Origin: Cymodocea nodosa | Lineage: Eukaryota; Streptophyta; Magnoliopsida; Alismatales; Cymodoceaceae | NCBI GenBank assembly: GCA_036874045.1 | Contig: CM072344.1 | Location: forward strand, 11,070,501-11,134,500 | Direction of reading: 5' to 3' | DNA length: 64,000 bases | Program-made: the position numbers and the translations under genes | The notes under the pieces: model-generated | Told to the model about the DNA's origin: nothing | Databases searched by the model: none | What the model saw: the letters and a program-made list of their open reading frames with translations, nothing else | Part shown: positions 1 through 10,616 of the stretch, piece after piece | Position numbering within the stretch: position 1 is the first letter of the stretch | Layout: each line of letters starts with the position of its first letter

Positions 1-2091
1 TTTATGGATGGCCTGGAATATTTGCAAATCTTTGACACTAAATGCTCTCATGCCTTTAGTTTCAAAGGGTCAGTCAGATAAAGTAAATTAGCTTGCAAGG
101 ATTCTACATATAGTATCACCATAAAATAACTTTAAACTCATATGCTGTAGTTGAGACATAAAACCATCAAACCAATTTATTTGAATTCTATTCAGTAGGC
201 CATAAGTTGCATATAAACAGCTTCTACTGACTTCCAAATTGTGTCCAACTCTCTAAAATAAATTTGCATGCAATATATTTGCAATAAACCTTGCCTCTAC
301 ATTCAAATTTTCCATTAATCTCATTTCAGAATATACATCTGGAATTTTTGATAAAGACCGAATGTTACATTCCAGTTGTCTTATCATGTCAAATCTGTTG
401 GTAACAACACCTTCATTCTTTAATCCTAAAACTTCAAAAATTAACTCAGGAGACAATATAAACTCTTGTTCATTTATTTGAGGTTTCAGAAAATTTCCAT
501 TCTTGACTAGATTGCTATAAAAAGCTGCAATAAGCTCTATGTATTGCTTCCATTTTGTTCCTACTAGCAAGAATTGAATGAGGTCTTGAAACTCAAACAT
601 ATCTCTTATTTCCATCAAATTTCTGAATTTTATTGGATGAGCATGTAGAATCTAACATGTAATCAGATTATTGTATTTCTACAATGCTTCTTCAGATCTA
701 AAATGAATTGCATTACCTTGAATGTTTAATATTGTACACAAAGAAGGTGATACCTGAAGCCGTGATTCAGAGTTTAATTCATCTTTAGGAACCTCTTCTT
801 CAAAATGAATGTCATGTTGTTCCTCTTCCAAAATATTATCTTGAAGCTGCTCAGGTAAGCTTGATTCTTCAACTTCAACAGTGTTAGGAACATTGTCAAT
901 ATGCTCAACATTCATCTGTTCAGTCTCTATAGAATGTTCAGAGTTCAATTTTTCCACAAATTCTAGAACTAGTGTATCTGTCTGTAATTGTTCATTTTGT
1001 TCAACAGATAATTTCATTGATTCATGTTGTGAATTCTTAGACTCTGCTTCTATAGATTCTGTAGAAGGCTGGTTAACTTTTAGCTCTTCTGGAGTCTTAA
1101 GATTTTCAATATCTGCTACTCTAGACAATTTAGCATGTGAACTAATTGCAACTTCAACATTGTCAATTATATTTGCAATAACTTGTTTAATGTCAAGTGC
1201 CTGATGCTCTGATTTGTCAATTTCTGCATCATCAGGACTTATACTAATAGAAAAACTTGAGCTCATATTTGACTTGTATTTCTTCTCAAGCTTTCTAGCA
1301 AGGGAAAATAAAGTCTCATTATCTTCATCAGTTTCAGTGTGTTCGGAACTAATGAGTTTATCAGATGCACAATATGGTACAATGTCTAGACATACATTGT
1401 CCTTTGGAAATAAATTTTCATCTGATTGTCCTTTTTCAATAGACTTTGTTTCCATAGACATAATTTTTCTGAATTTCCTTCTTCTATAACATTTCTATTT
1501 CTCCTTTTCAAGTATTGCTGTTTTCTTTTCAAATTGTTCTATAAAAGTTTTCTACTTTAATTCTTCTAAGGAACTTTCTATTACAACGACCTTTCGAAGA
1601 CTGTCAACTTTTGTTTTGTCTACAATAATATCTAAATCTACTTGTTTTGAATATAAAGGAGTAGGGATAGCTGATTCAAGCTCTTCCTCAAATGCATGTA
1701 GTCTTGTACCCTTTATAGGAGTTTGAGGAGTTCTATTTGATGAACCTACACCTTTTTCCAAATATTTTGCATACTGTTTCAAAAATGCAATCTCAGTACA
1801 TTTCATTCTATATTCTCTATCAAATTTACTACGAATACCCATGTATGTAATATTTGCATCAGTATGTTGAAGTTCTTGTCTAACTTCATCTAATATACCC
1901 TAAGGAAAGAAGTAATCTCTATAAATTTCTGCTAACCTTTTGTCCACTCGAAATATTTTTTTGAACCAAGTACGTGGAACTTCATCATTCTCTATTTCTT
2001 TTCCTTTTGCATCTCTTCTGTTTTGGCCTTTTCCTCTGCCACGACCTTTGTAGAACTTGGAGATCATCGTCGTAGGTTGTAACAGCAACAA
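1..2091 (-). pseudogene. Diverged ORF X homologue (plant transposon-protein-like), runs off left edge
   Basis: One reading frame runs from an ATG at 2091 to the window edge, with in-frame stops at about 1900, 1552, 1490, 679, 640, 253, 98 and 80, all without a frame change. The N-terminus is basic (KGRGRGKGQNRR). The middle (about 1461-679) is acidic and low in complexity. The C-terminal part (about 618-100) aligns by eye with ORF X of copies A and B: FEFQ, PELI..VLGLKNEG, then NRIQINW and KLFYGD. The layout of spacing and motifs resembles the 'putative plant transposon protein domain' often found downstream of pol in Athila-type elements. The function is unknown. It keeps a TGG (172-174) where copies A and B carry stops. 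It is a different subfamily from A and B, and its link to the copia fragment upstream is unclear. Confidence 0.6.
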
Positions 2092-2576
2092 GCGGGAAAG
2101 ATTTTCTTGACAAAGTTTACAAATAACCTAAGTGCCCGTGTAATAAGTGTTTAAATAGGGTTTTTAGGCGTATAACTCAACGTGAACAGAAGTCAGGTTT
2201 AGAAATTAAATAAATATTGAATAAAGTTTATTCAATCAAGGTACCTGAAATATTCAAGTATAACTTGTTGAGTTAACTAACCTAACGAGTAAAATGTTGT
2301 CTAGAGGCAGTTTTACACGTTACCTTATCTAACATAATGTCTAGTTAGTACACAACAATTTTCGGATGCTTCCAACTGAAACATTCCGAAAACAACACAC
2401 ATGCTAAACTTAACATTATCTTGAGAACATTGTAAACTATTTGAACATTTTGTCCTTTGAATCTAAAATAGTTTATTTGTCTTTTTAAATTATTTCATCA
2501 AGATTTTAAGAGGACATTAATTCAGATTAACTAAGATTTGTATTCTAAATTATATTAATCTATTTTCGACATTGTT
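2092..2576 (-). other. Non-coding leader of the ORF X homologue
   Basis: There is no ORF here. Reading on the minus strand, the sequence just before the ATG (TTGTTGCTGTTACAACC) resembles the leader before ORF X in copies A (about 32540-32562) and B (about 19908-19930). LTR-type motifs are scattered through it, including CGTTGAGTTA halves and TTTCGGA. A purine-rich stretch (AGGGGGAGGATTAAC on the minus strand, about 2573-2587) marks its border with the conserved copia tail. It could be a degenerate polypurine tract. Confidence 0.4.
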
Positions 2577-3640
2577 AATCCTCCCCCTACAAATATACTT
2601 CAAATATATTCAATCAAAATACAAAATATACTTGTAGTGACAATAGATGTTAAGTATAACTATACTTTTAAATTTTCTTTTTAGAGACTTCTGTTACCCT
2701 GACATCATCAAAAATGATTTCCAAAATCAATTCCTACTGTATATGAATCAAAACACAACTTTGAACTTAATGTGATTAATTCAAGGAGAATAAAAGAATG
2801 TATCTCAAATAAACGTTTTCAAAAGTACTAATGTTGATTCAATAAATCAATAGTCATATTGGTAGAAACTATATGCGATTCTAAGATATCTGTAATTAAT
2901 GAAACAACTTTTTCTTTTCAAAATAGTAAATATTGATAATTTTCTTTAAAAGTTAGTTTGAAAAGCTTAAATCATACAAGAGCTTTCTAATATACCCGTG
3001 TAATGAGCTTTCAGTCAACAATCCCAGATCTGATCAGGACCTTAGGTTGCCAGATTTAAAGAATCCTTTTTCAGGACAACATTCCTTACATACCTATCTA
3101 CTCAAGTACAAAAGGCTCGTGATTAAACTGATCAATAAACTCTCAAAGATTTTCAATTTGTAAGCACTTTTCTTTTTAAGCACAGTATATATGTATTCCA
3201 TTAATACAGATGCAATAAAACACAAATCTCATATAATTTTTACTTCTATGATTGTACTAAGAATATGAATCAGTTTCAATAAGCTTATACTTTTGATTAA
3301 CAGTTTAAGATGAGTTACATATAACTTATTCTACAAGTTTAATCAATTAAGTCAAATTTATGCATGATCATATGCATTTTCCTTGATTCAAAGAAAACAT
3401 TTAATCAAAATTTCAGAATGTCAGAAGTATTTAATGTTTTTCATTTACACTTCCACTTAAAATCGTAAAAACCATTAAAATTGATAAACTACTTAAAATC
3501 AATAAGATACTACTATGATTTTACAATAAATACATAGTATCTTAAGCAGCAGTTTAGATATTACTTTAGATATTTATAATAAGTATATAATATCTATGAG
3601 GTGAACAACATCATCAATAATATTTATCTTTTTATGTGGA
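2577..3640 (-). other. 3' tail of the copia element, shared with the F-box-Athila tail
   Basis: This is the non-coding region after the copia RNase H stop. From about 3600 down to 2577 it is collinear by eye with the 3' tails of the Ty3/gypsy copies B (about 10770-11760), D (21780-22750), A (39000-40040) and G (46990-47990). The best-kept block is about 2985-3165. It includes AAGAGCTTTCTA, CAAGTACAAAAGGCTCGTGA and TCAATAAACTCTCAAAG as read on the plus strand. No gene is visible. Confidence 0.6.
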
Positions 3641-3651
3641 GTTTAAGCATT

Positions 3652-4035
3652 TTACACATCACATAGCCTACAAATACCTAAATTTAATCTAATGTTGCAG
3701 AATGTATTTTCGTCTAGAGTTTTTGTAAATATATCAGCAAATTGATTTTTACTAGACACAAATTCTAATTTAATTTTTCCTTTAATTACGTTATCTCTTA
3801 GAAAATGATGTCTAACCTCTATATGCTTTGCTCTTGAATGTAATACAGGATTTTTGGAAAGATTTATTGCAGAACAACTGTCACAATAAATCTTAGTTGT
3901 ATCATAAGATAATCTAAAATCTTCTAAAGTTTGCCTTATCCACAGAATCTGAGTGCAACACAGTGCAGCAGCAACATATTTAGCTTCTATAGTAGAAAGT
4001 GCTACATAGTTTTGCTTTTTACTAAACCATGACAC
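3652..4035 (-). pseudogene. Copia RNase H, C-terminal end of pol
   Basis: This 127-residue frame matches the C-terminal RNase H of Ty1/copia pol. It has SWFSKKQNYVALSTIEAKY (the usual catalytic Glu lies in the IEAEY motif), then IYCDSCSAINLSKNP, HSRAKHIEVRHHFLRD and a C-terminal FADIFTKTL. The N-terminal part with the first catalytic Asp is missing. The frame starts directly against the protease fragment, with a few bases of overlap and in another frame. Family and domain identity are clear; it cannot be functional as it stands. Confidence 0.85.
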
Positions 4036-4264
4036 TCAGCAAATTAAATCCTAGGTTTTCTACATATAGTACATTCGAAATAACACAAGTTGGAGTTATT
4101 TGAACATTGCCCATACCTATGATTTTGTCTTTGCTTTTGTTTCCAAATGTTACACTTCCTTTCATGGTATTTGTAAAATTTTGTAGTAGACTTTTCTGTC
4201 CGGTCATGTGACTTGATGCTCCACTATCCAAGATCCATTTTGTTGTTCTTTCCTCTTGCAACAC
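4022..4264 (-). pseudogene. Copia protease fragment
   Basis: This is an aspartic protease of copia type. WILDSGASSHMTG carries the catalytic D-S-G, followed by VTFGNKSKDKIIGMGN and, at the end, ISNVLYVENLGFNLLSV, the usual boundary with the integrase region. Instead of integrase, the sequence passes at once into RNase H (SWFSKKQN) at about 4022-4035. That is a deletion of all of integrase and nearly all of reverse transcriptase. The frame changes relative to RNase H, so no fused product is expected. Confidence 0.85.
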
Positions 4265-4267
4265 AAA

Positions 4268-5547
4268 TTATGAAAAAGTTTTTCTTGGTACCCAATGTTG
4301 TTGAGGACCAAGTTCATTAAACACATATTTCTTCTTTTTGTTTAAAAATAGTTTAACATTATCATTTATATTCTTATTAGTTGTAAGTACTATTGATTTA
4401 TCATTAGCTTCATACTCACATATAGCATTATTGCTTTTACAATCATTCTTTTTGTTTTCAAATGTAGTATAATCAAGATCAAACCGATATTTATCAGATG
4501 TTAATTTATTTTGGTCATGCTCATACATTTCAGTAAGTTCATACCAAGATTTCGTACTTGTATTAACATTTTCCATACATACAAAATCTTTTTCTACACA
4601 AGAATTTTTTGTTTTATCACATGCAGATGAGTAATTGGTCTAATACCAGTGTATTGAATTACATGCTCAGGTTTCTGAATTTTCAGTTTACTACAATTGT
4701 CTAAAATTTTAGAAACATTAGAAATTGAATTTCCAGAACAAGAAATAAGATTTTTAGAAACATTTATAGTCATGTTAGAAGTACAATTTGACAAATCACA
4801 TTGATTTATATTATTACTACATGATTCATCCCTTGAAGTACCTACTTCTACATATTTATTACATTGTTTCATAATAAAAGGAATTTTAGTCTTAGATTTA
4901 CTTGAACTGCAACTAATAAATCCTTTTTTGGCTTGAGATTTAGGATATTCAGGATAATCAAATCCTAAGCCAAATTTATAAGACACTGTAGGGGTACTAG
5001 TTAGTTTGTCTAACTTAGTTTGACTTAAATTCCATTTCTCAATGGTAGAATTTAAATCTTGCTCTCTTAGTTTTAATTTATATATCTCTAATTCAAGTTC
5101 ATTTATACTGTTTCTCAACATTTCATTTTTAGATTCTATGTTTAATTTTTCAACATTTATATTTTGTATTTGTTCTTGCAAGATACATTCATTAAATCTA
5201 AATTTTTGCAAATCTCTAACATGATTTTCATTATCACATTTAAACTTTTCTAAAGTAGTAGACAGGAAACAATTTTCTTCTTCCATAATGGATGAAGATT
5301 TTCTAATATTCTTATTTTACAGTTTACATACTTTAAGTTTTTGTAATAATGCATGATAAGCACATAATAATTCATCAAAGTTGAAATCTAAATGACTTTG
5401 AGGATCAGATATTACCTTAGACTCATTTGCCATGAAGCACACATGAGCAACGTCTTCTAACTCTTGTTCTCCTTCTGAATGTGAAGATTTTGATGTTGAT
5501 TTCTTAGATTCAGACTCTTCAGACATGTCATCCCAAGTGACCTTCAA
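4268..5547 (-). pseudogene. Copia gag-protease linker with coiled coil
   Basis: Between the zinc knuckle and the protease lies a long linker typical of SIRE-type elements. An acidic Ser/Glu-rich stretch (5547-5317) includes SHSEGEQELEDVAHVCFMA. A Leu/Glu/Asn-rich coiled coil (about 5286-5000) follows, then an Asn/Ser/Cys-rich segment (about 4880-4700). The frame is shared with gag down to about 4594 and shifts before 4576. There are in-frame stops near 5317 and 5290. It has no enzymatic domain. Confidence 0.65.
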
Positions 5548-5571
5548 AGTCTTTTTCTTGTGAAACTTTTT

Positions 5572-6525
5572 CTAAGTTTTCTGAGCCGTCTTCTTTTGAT
5601 TTGTCCTACTTTGCTTTTCATTTTTCCTCATAGGACAATCTGGAGAAAGATGTCCAGGTTTCTTACAGTTGTAACATACATACTTTCTGGATGAAGAATT
5701 CTTGTCATTCAATGATTTTGACGTTGAGGGTTTATCATTTTTGTTCCTTTGCTGTTTCCTAGCTTTCCATGCTTTCTTGAATTTCCTAGTCAGTAAAATC
5801 AAATCCTCGTCAGAATCAGTAGATATATCAGAATCTGAATTAATTTCGAAGGCTATTTCTTTATTCATTTTTAGTCTGTTATGACTCAGTGATTCATTTA
5901 ATTGAACTTCATAAGCTGTTAAATTTCCTATAAGTTCATTCATAGTATAAACATTTAAATCTCATGATTCCTTAATTGATGTTACTTTCTGAGACCATTT
6001 AGAACTTAGGGATTTGAGAATTTTCCTCACCAAATCCTTTTGTTCAAAATTCTTTCCTAAACATTTTAAAGAGTTTATGATATCAAGAAATCTAGAAAAC
6101 ATCTCAAAAACATTTTTGTCTTCATGCATCTTAAAGAGTTCATACTTATGAAACAACATGTTTATTTTAGTCTCTTTAACTTGAGAAGTACCTTCATGTG
6201 AAACTTCTAATGCATGCCACACCTCATAAGCCAATTTATATGCCGACACTTTATTGAACTATTCATAACTCAATGTACAAAATAAAATATTTAAGCCCTT
6301 AGCATTCAGAGTTTCATTTTATTTTTCAGTAATTGTCCAAGTATTATAAGGAGTAGTTAACAGAGTATATGGTTTAGAAATCATGAACCACAACTTATGA
6401 TCTATACTTTGAAGAAAAACAGTCATCCTATATTTCCAATATTCAAAATGTATTCCATCAAATAAAGGAGGACGATTAAGATTTTGGCCTTCATATAAAG
6501 AAAAATTACCATTTCCAGTAGCCAT
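5572..6525 (-). pseudogene. Copia gag with CCHC zinc knuckle
   Basis: The polyprotein starts MATGNGNFSLYEGQNLNRPP followed by FDGIHFEYWKYRMTVFLQS, the N-terminus of UBN2-type copia gag. Central gag (6249-5962) has YKLAYEVWHALEVSHEGTSQ and ends before KES. A zinc knuckle CYNCKKPGHLSPDC (CX2CX4HX4C) binds nucleic acid in intact elements. All parts share one frame, interrupted by stops near 6319, 6263, 5959 and 5572. At least one looks like Gln to stop by C-to-T change. The start is 186 bases from the primer-binding site. Confidence 0.85.
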
Positions 6526-6710
6526 CTTACCTTATATTTTTCAACCTATTTGATTTTAAACAATCTAAAACTTTAAAACAACTTGAGCCTTAAATCAAGA
6601 AAGTTAAACGTATGCTTAGATATTAATGTCTGTTTAAAAACAAGGAAGGCAGAATAAGCAATGATATTAAATAAGTTGATATTGATTTTATATCAAAGAT
6701 TATTAACAAA

Positions 6711-6722
6711 GCTCTGATACCA
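6711..6722 (-). other. Primer-binding site, initiator tRNA-Met type
   Basis: Minus strand reads TGGTATCAGAGC, the classical copia primer-binding site complementary to the 3' end of initiator tRNA-Met. It starts two bases after the LTR end (TACA at 6728-6725). Confidence 0.9.
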
Positions 6723-6724
6723 CT

Positions 6725-8460
6725 TGTAGGATCGTATGGCTACACAAGAAGGGGGTGAATTGTGTATTTTTAATATTTTCTGAAATATAATTGAAACTTT
6801 AGAACTCAAAAACAAGTCGAGACATTGTTTTCATAAAATCATTTTTATTCAAGGTTTCAATTACAATATGCAATTCAATTCTCCTCAGAAATTGTAGATG
6901 CAATTATAACTCGATACCATGTATCATCTAAACAATTTCATAACTACAAATAGAGAAAACTAATTTGCGAAATTTAAAACTTTTCTCCCTATTTGAGATC
7001 TTTCTTCTTCTTCTTTTTCTTCTTCAGTAATTCTTCAGTGACGAATATCTTGTCTTTTTCTGCTTCATCGAATTTGCTTTCACTTGATACTTCAAATCTT
7101 CAGCGACATAAATTTAACATTTTCTGCTTCACTGAATTTCCTTCCACTTGAGAGATTTTACTTGAAGAGGTGTTTTTGATCCCTGAAAAGAATTTTTCTT
7201 TTGGTGTGTAGGGATAGTTTGATCCTTCAAAAGATTTTCGTTTTGTGTGCAAGGATAGTTTCATCAACAAGAATTCTATGCCTTTTATATTGTATGTTGA
7301 CTTCATGCATATCCTCCACGTTTAATCACTACCAGTTTTCCACTTCTTCACGTTTTTGCTTTTTCCTTCATCGAAACACACACGTTCTAACCCACGTTTA
7401 TATTTGAAATTTTCTTTAATCATCAATCCTGGATCTTTGAAAAATTTCCTGCAAATTAAACTTTCTTGTCCAAAAATTTTCATCAGTGTAATAAGAAGTC
7501 GTTACTTTAATGTTAACTAAACGAGTAACAGAAGTATATATATATAACTTAACGTTTCTAACTTAACGAGTTCCTCATGTGCCATTTCACGTGATAAGTA
7601 CTGTAGCTAACTCAACGAACTAAGTCTATGGTGTGAAGCTAACTCAACGAACCAACTTAACCTTTCTTTCAGAAGGTTAAACGATAACTTACCGAAAACA
7701 GTTTAAGTTTCAGATAGTTACGGATGTAAGTCACCAAAAAACTCTTTATATTATAAAACTAGTGAGACACGTGTCAAGACCTGAAAACATGACTTAAGTT
7801 ACCTTTCGGATAGTTACAACTGTAAGTCTCCGTAAAACTTTAACTCACCGATTCAGTAATAAACAAATGTTTTTATAATAAGAATTTTACCACGTGTAAA
7901 AATAACAACTTAAGTTTATAACGCTAACCTAACGCGTTGCCTTAGTGTTCAATATAGCAACTCAACGTGTTTAGTTATGTTAAGTTAATGAGTTAAACAT
8001 GTGCACCTCACGTGATACAATACAACATTCGTAACTTATAATTTCACCACGTGTATAACACTAACTTAACGAGTTCGTCTCTTCTTTTACTCACTAACTT
8101 AACGAGTTATCACGTGACCTATTTTAACCTTTAAGCCTCTAACTTAACGAGTTCTCACGTGACCTCTAAACAAACAAAACTCTAACTTAACGAGTTGTCT
8201 AAACGTGCACTGTTCATGATACAGAAGATATAACTTTAAAACATATCATTCTTTTCAAAAAAAACACACGTTAACTTAACGTTTAGCTAAATGAGAAATT
8301 AATGCAATGAAATGACTAGTTATTAACTTCAGATCCAATACAGACAAGTATTTATATTAGTAAACTTTTTTTGTATAAATTGATGATTTTAATTTCTTTT
8401 CACAAGCAATAGTAATTGAGCAAATATGATTATTTTCATTCAGCACACATCATCAAAACA
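6725..8460 (-). repeat. 5' LTR of the SIRE-like copia element
   Basis: It is bounded by TGTTTTGATGATGTG at 8460 and TACA at 6725, next to the primer-binding site. A TATAAAAG box is at 7289-7282. The U3 (about 7500-8250) is full of AACTTAACGAGTT and CACGTG motifs and is collinear by eye with the U3 of the gypsy LTRs of copies G and J. The upper boundary is judged only from the TG start and the SIRE-like opening, because no 3' LTR partner is available. An older gypsy LTR fragment inside 7490-8250 is a possible alternative. Confidence 0.6.
7282..7289 (-). promoter_or_regulatory. TATA box of copia LTR
   Basis: TATAAAAG on the minus strand, within the LTR, about 1.17 kb after its start. The position suits a Pol II promoter for the element RNA. 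Confidence 0.5.
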
Positions 8461-8476
8461 AAAATACTCAACACTA

Positions 8477-8577
8477 CCATTCAAAATCAAAATATGAATA
8501 GAAGTATACCTCATAGACAGAAAGAATCAATGGAAGTTAGACTTACTAGAGGACTGCCAATGCAAGTAGTACCTAAC
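8477..8577 (+). pseudogene. Fragment of F-box-Athila gag C-terminus
   Basis: About 100 bases on the plus strand match the end of gag in copy A (about 36905-37010). The match includes the region encoding MEVR..RGLPMQVVP. It is cut at 8577 by the end of the minus-strand LTR of copy B and lies against the copia LTR at 8460. It is the remnant of an older plus-strand copy that served as insertion site. Confidence 0.7.
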
Positions 8578-9520
8578 TGATTGGGTTTTTAGGCGGCGCT
8601 AGAGAACTTGTTTAGTTCCCCAGCAATGACACTAGAAAACTTGGTTGATTTGTTAACTTTTGTTTGTAACTTAGTTAATTTGTCTGGATGCTTTTCAGTA
8701 ATTCCTTTTTAGAAGTAAATAAACAATCTTTCACACAAATTAGATATTAATTCCAATTTGTATTTTAACTGCAAGTGCACAGTGTATATTGTATTTGTGT
8801 GCAAGTACAGGTCGATCCTACAAAGAAATGAGCAAGAATTGTGTACTGTTTCGTTTTTAATAATGGAATTTATATATTTAGTAAGCACTCCGTTGAGTTA
8901 TAGCTAACTCAACGAACTAACCTCGCGGAATTGAAGTAACTCAATAAAGCTATCTATCCAGTTTAATACTGCTATTTACAAAGGAATTTGGCCAACCATT
9001 GGGCGGTTCCACAGCTTTTAAATAACATCCATTAAGCTATTTAATGCTAGTTAATATTAGATTTATCATTCAACAACACTAACATTTAGATATTTCAAAC
9101 AGTAACCATTAAAATCTTTAAGGATTTCAATACCAGTAAATTGTAAAACTATTTTCTATTTTCTAAATCAAACAAACATGAAACATTCACAACACTGACA
9201 TTAATAACATTAATCACAATACAAAATAAACAATACAACACTCAAATACTAACTATAAACACAGATAAGTTGTTTTTGGTATTTTTGTTTTGATATGATC
9301 ATGAAAATGGGCGAAAGGTGATATGTAAAAGTGATCTCTATCGATAGTAAAAACTTCCGTCACTACATGCGATGCGATTACACCATCGAAAATTTAACCA
9401 CTTACAATTCTGTCTCCTCTCCCTATAGAATCACGAGTCTAGAATTGCAAGTTGATCTCCTCTTCAGCATACTAGCATCAACTCGAAACCAATGCTAGAA
9501 GCTTTACAATCTCCTAAGAT

Positions 9521-9721
9521 ATGAGTCGGTGCTTGGTGAAAATAGCTTCCCTTCCCGCGACGCGATCACTCCTCACAGTGGTTGTTAGGCACTGTGTTTG
9601 GCTCGGAATCGACCCGACATCAGGAAAGTATCCTCACAGACCTCTGATGGTTGGTGATTATGGTCATGGTGGTGATGGTAGTGTGGAACTTCAGGGAACT
9701 TCTGTCGCTGCCTGTAGTTAG
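9521..9721 (+). other. Conserved antisense ORF of LTR B
   Basis: 66 codons antisense to the LTR transcript, from ATGAGTCGG, with product start MSRCLVKIASLPATRSLL. The same start and N-terminal pattern recur antisense in LTRs D, A (both), F and I, and the ATG is also seen in G (43291) and J (about 59817). Translation is not shown. It may be conserved only because the LTRs are recent relatives. Confidence 0.3.
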
Positions 9722-9780
9722 TGCAGTCCTCCTCCTCTACACACACACTAGCCACACCCTTCTTCGTTTTTTCTCCTTTT

Positions 9781-9788
9781 CTTTTATA
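9781..9788 (-). promoter_or_regulatory. TATA box of LTR B
   Basis: TATAAAAG on the minus strand inside GAAATATAAAAG, a string kept in most LTR copies of this family. Confidence 0.55.
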
Positions 9789-10603
9789 TTTCTTAGTAGT
9801 AACTACTTCTGCTTCGATGATCGATTGGATTTTCTTTGTTCATATCAATGATGGTGATTTCTTCTTCCTTCCACGAGCGATTTCCTGTGTGATACGTGTA
9901 ATTGTGGTTTTCCTTCGAATGTCCTATTTCTGTAACCACTACAGTGGCATATTAGAAAATAAATGGTCTGTGGAGTTATAGATAACTCAACGGACTTACT
10001 TCGTTGATTTAACTATAAAACACGTGCACTAAAGAAATAAGCTGCTAACCTAACGCGTTACCTTAGTGTGTATTCATGTAACTCAACGCGTACAATTATG
10101 CTAACTTAACGAGTTATACATGTGCATCTCACGTGATATACTAAAGCATTTAAATTCAACACGTGCCTAATTCTAACTTAACAAGTTCAAATATTTCAGA
10201 TACTTACGAACCTAACTATCCAATGCTTAGATGCATTTCGGATAGTTAACAAATAACTTACCGAATATCCACTTAAGTCATGCATTGTAGTTTCAACACG
10301 TGTAATTCAGGAAATAATAAAATATTCTTTAAGCCCTTAAAACATAACTGTTCGGTACATTAAACATAACTTTCCGAAATAACAGAAAATTCGGATACTA
10401 AAGAATTTCACAACCTGCAATTTACCAACAGTTCATAAATGTACTAAATTAACGCTAATTTCCTGGAATTATGCAAATTCTTTCATTAAAGCATATAATA
10501 GTTCAATTATAACATAATGGCTTAATTTTCATATGATAAGCTAAAAATTATGTAATTAACCATCATTTAATCGTTAATATTATGCACTTTTTCATTCTAA
10601 ACA

Positions 10604-10616
10604 CTTCCCCCATACT
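10604..10616 (-). other. Polypurine tract of copy B
   Basis: AAGTATGGGGGAAG on the minus strand directly before the LTR start. The same element stands before the LTRs of D, A, G and J, and it is the expected plus-strand primer. Confidence 0.75.

Larger units (their letters stand above)
2577..8460 (-). mobile_element. SIRE-like Ty1/copia retrotransposon, internally deleted, no 3' LTR recognised
   Basis: Order on the minus strand: LTR (8460-6725), initiator-tRNA-Met type primer-binding site (6722-6711), gag with a CCHC zinc knuckle, a long coiled-coil and low-complexity region, protease, RNase H, then a long tail. Integrase and reverse transcriptase are absent, so this copy could not move by itself. 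The LTR begins TGTTTTGATGATG and ends near CCCCCTTCTTGTG, as in SIRE/Maximus elements. A matching 3' LTR was not found at the low-coordinate end, where an ORF X leader follows the tail. The tail and the LTR U3 resemble the gypsy family in this window. Confidence 0.7.
8578..10603 (-). repeat. 3' LTR of F-box-Athila copy B
   Basis: Read on the minus strand it starts TGTTTAGAATGAAAAAGTGC at 10603, next to a polypurine tract, and ends ..CCCAATCA at 8578. LTR J ends the same way (..CCCGAACA), which supports the boundary. U3 holds CACGTG boxes, AACTCGTTAAGTTA motifs and a TCGGATAGTTA-type hairpin. TATAAAAG is at 9788-9781. The U5 end has the Athila-like CGACCTGTACTTGCAC block (about 8800-8815) and a CGTTGAGTTA palindrome (8885-8948). 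Confidence 0.85.

Noticed and set aside
881..1489. Plus-strand ORFs of 107 and 91 codons
   Set aside because: Ser/Cys-rich shadows of the acidic minus-strand ORF X homologue.
3652..4035. RNase H fragment as a host RNase H gene
   Set aside because: The motifs are those of the copia pol C-terminus and it sits in a copia gag-protease context.
6711..6722. Possible tRNA-Met gene trace
   Set aside because: Only the 12-base primer-binding site is present; no cloverleaf.
7100..7407. Small ORFs of 68 codons on both strands
   Set aside because: Inside the R-U5 part of the copia LTR; no similarity to any protein family.
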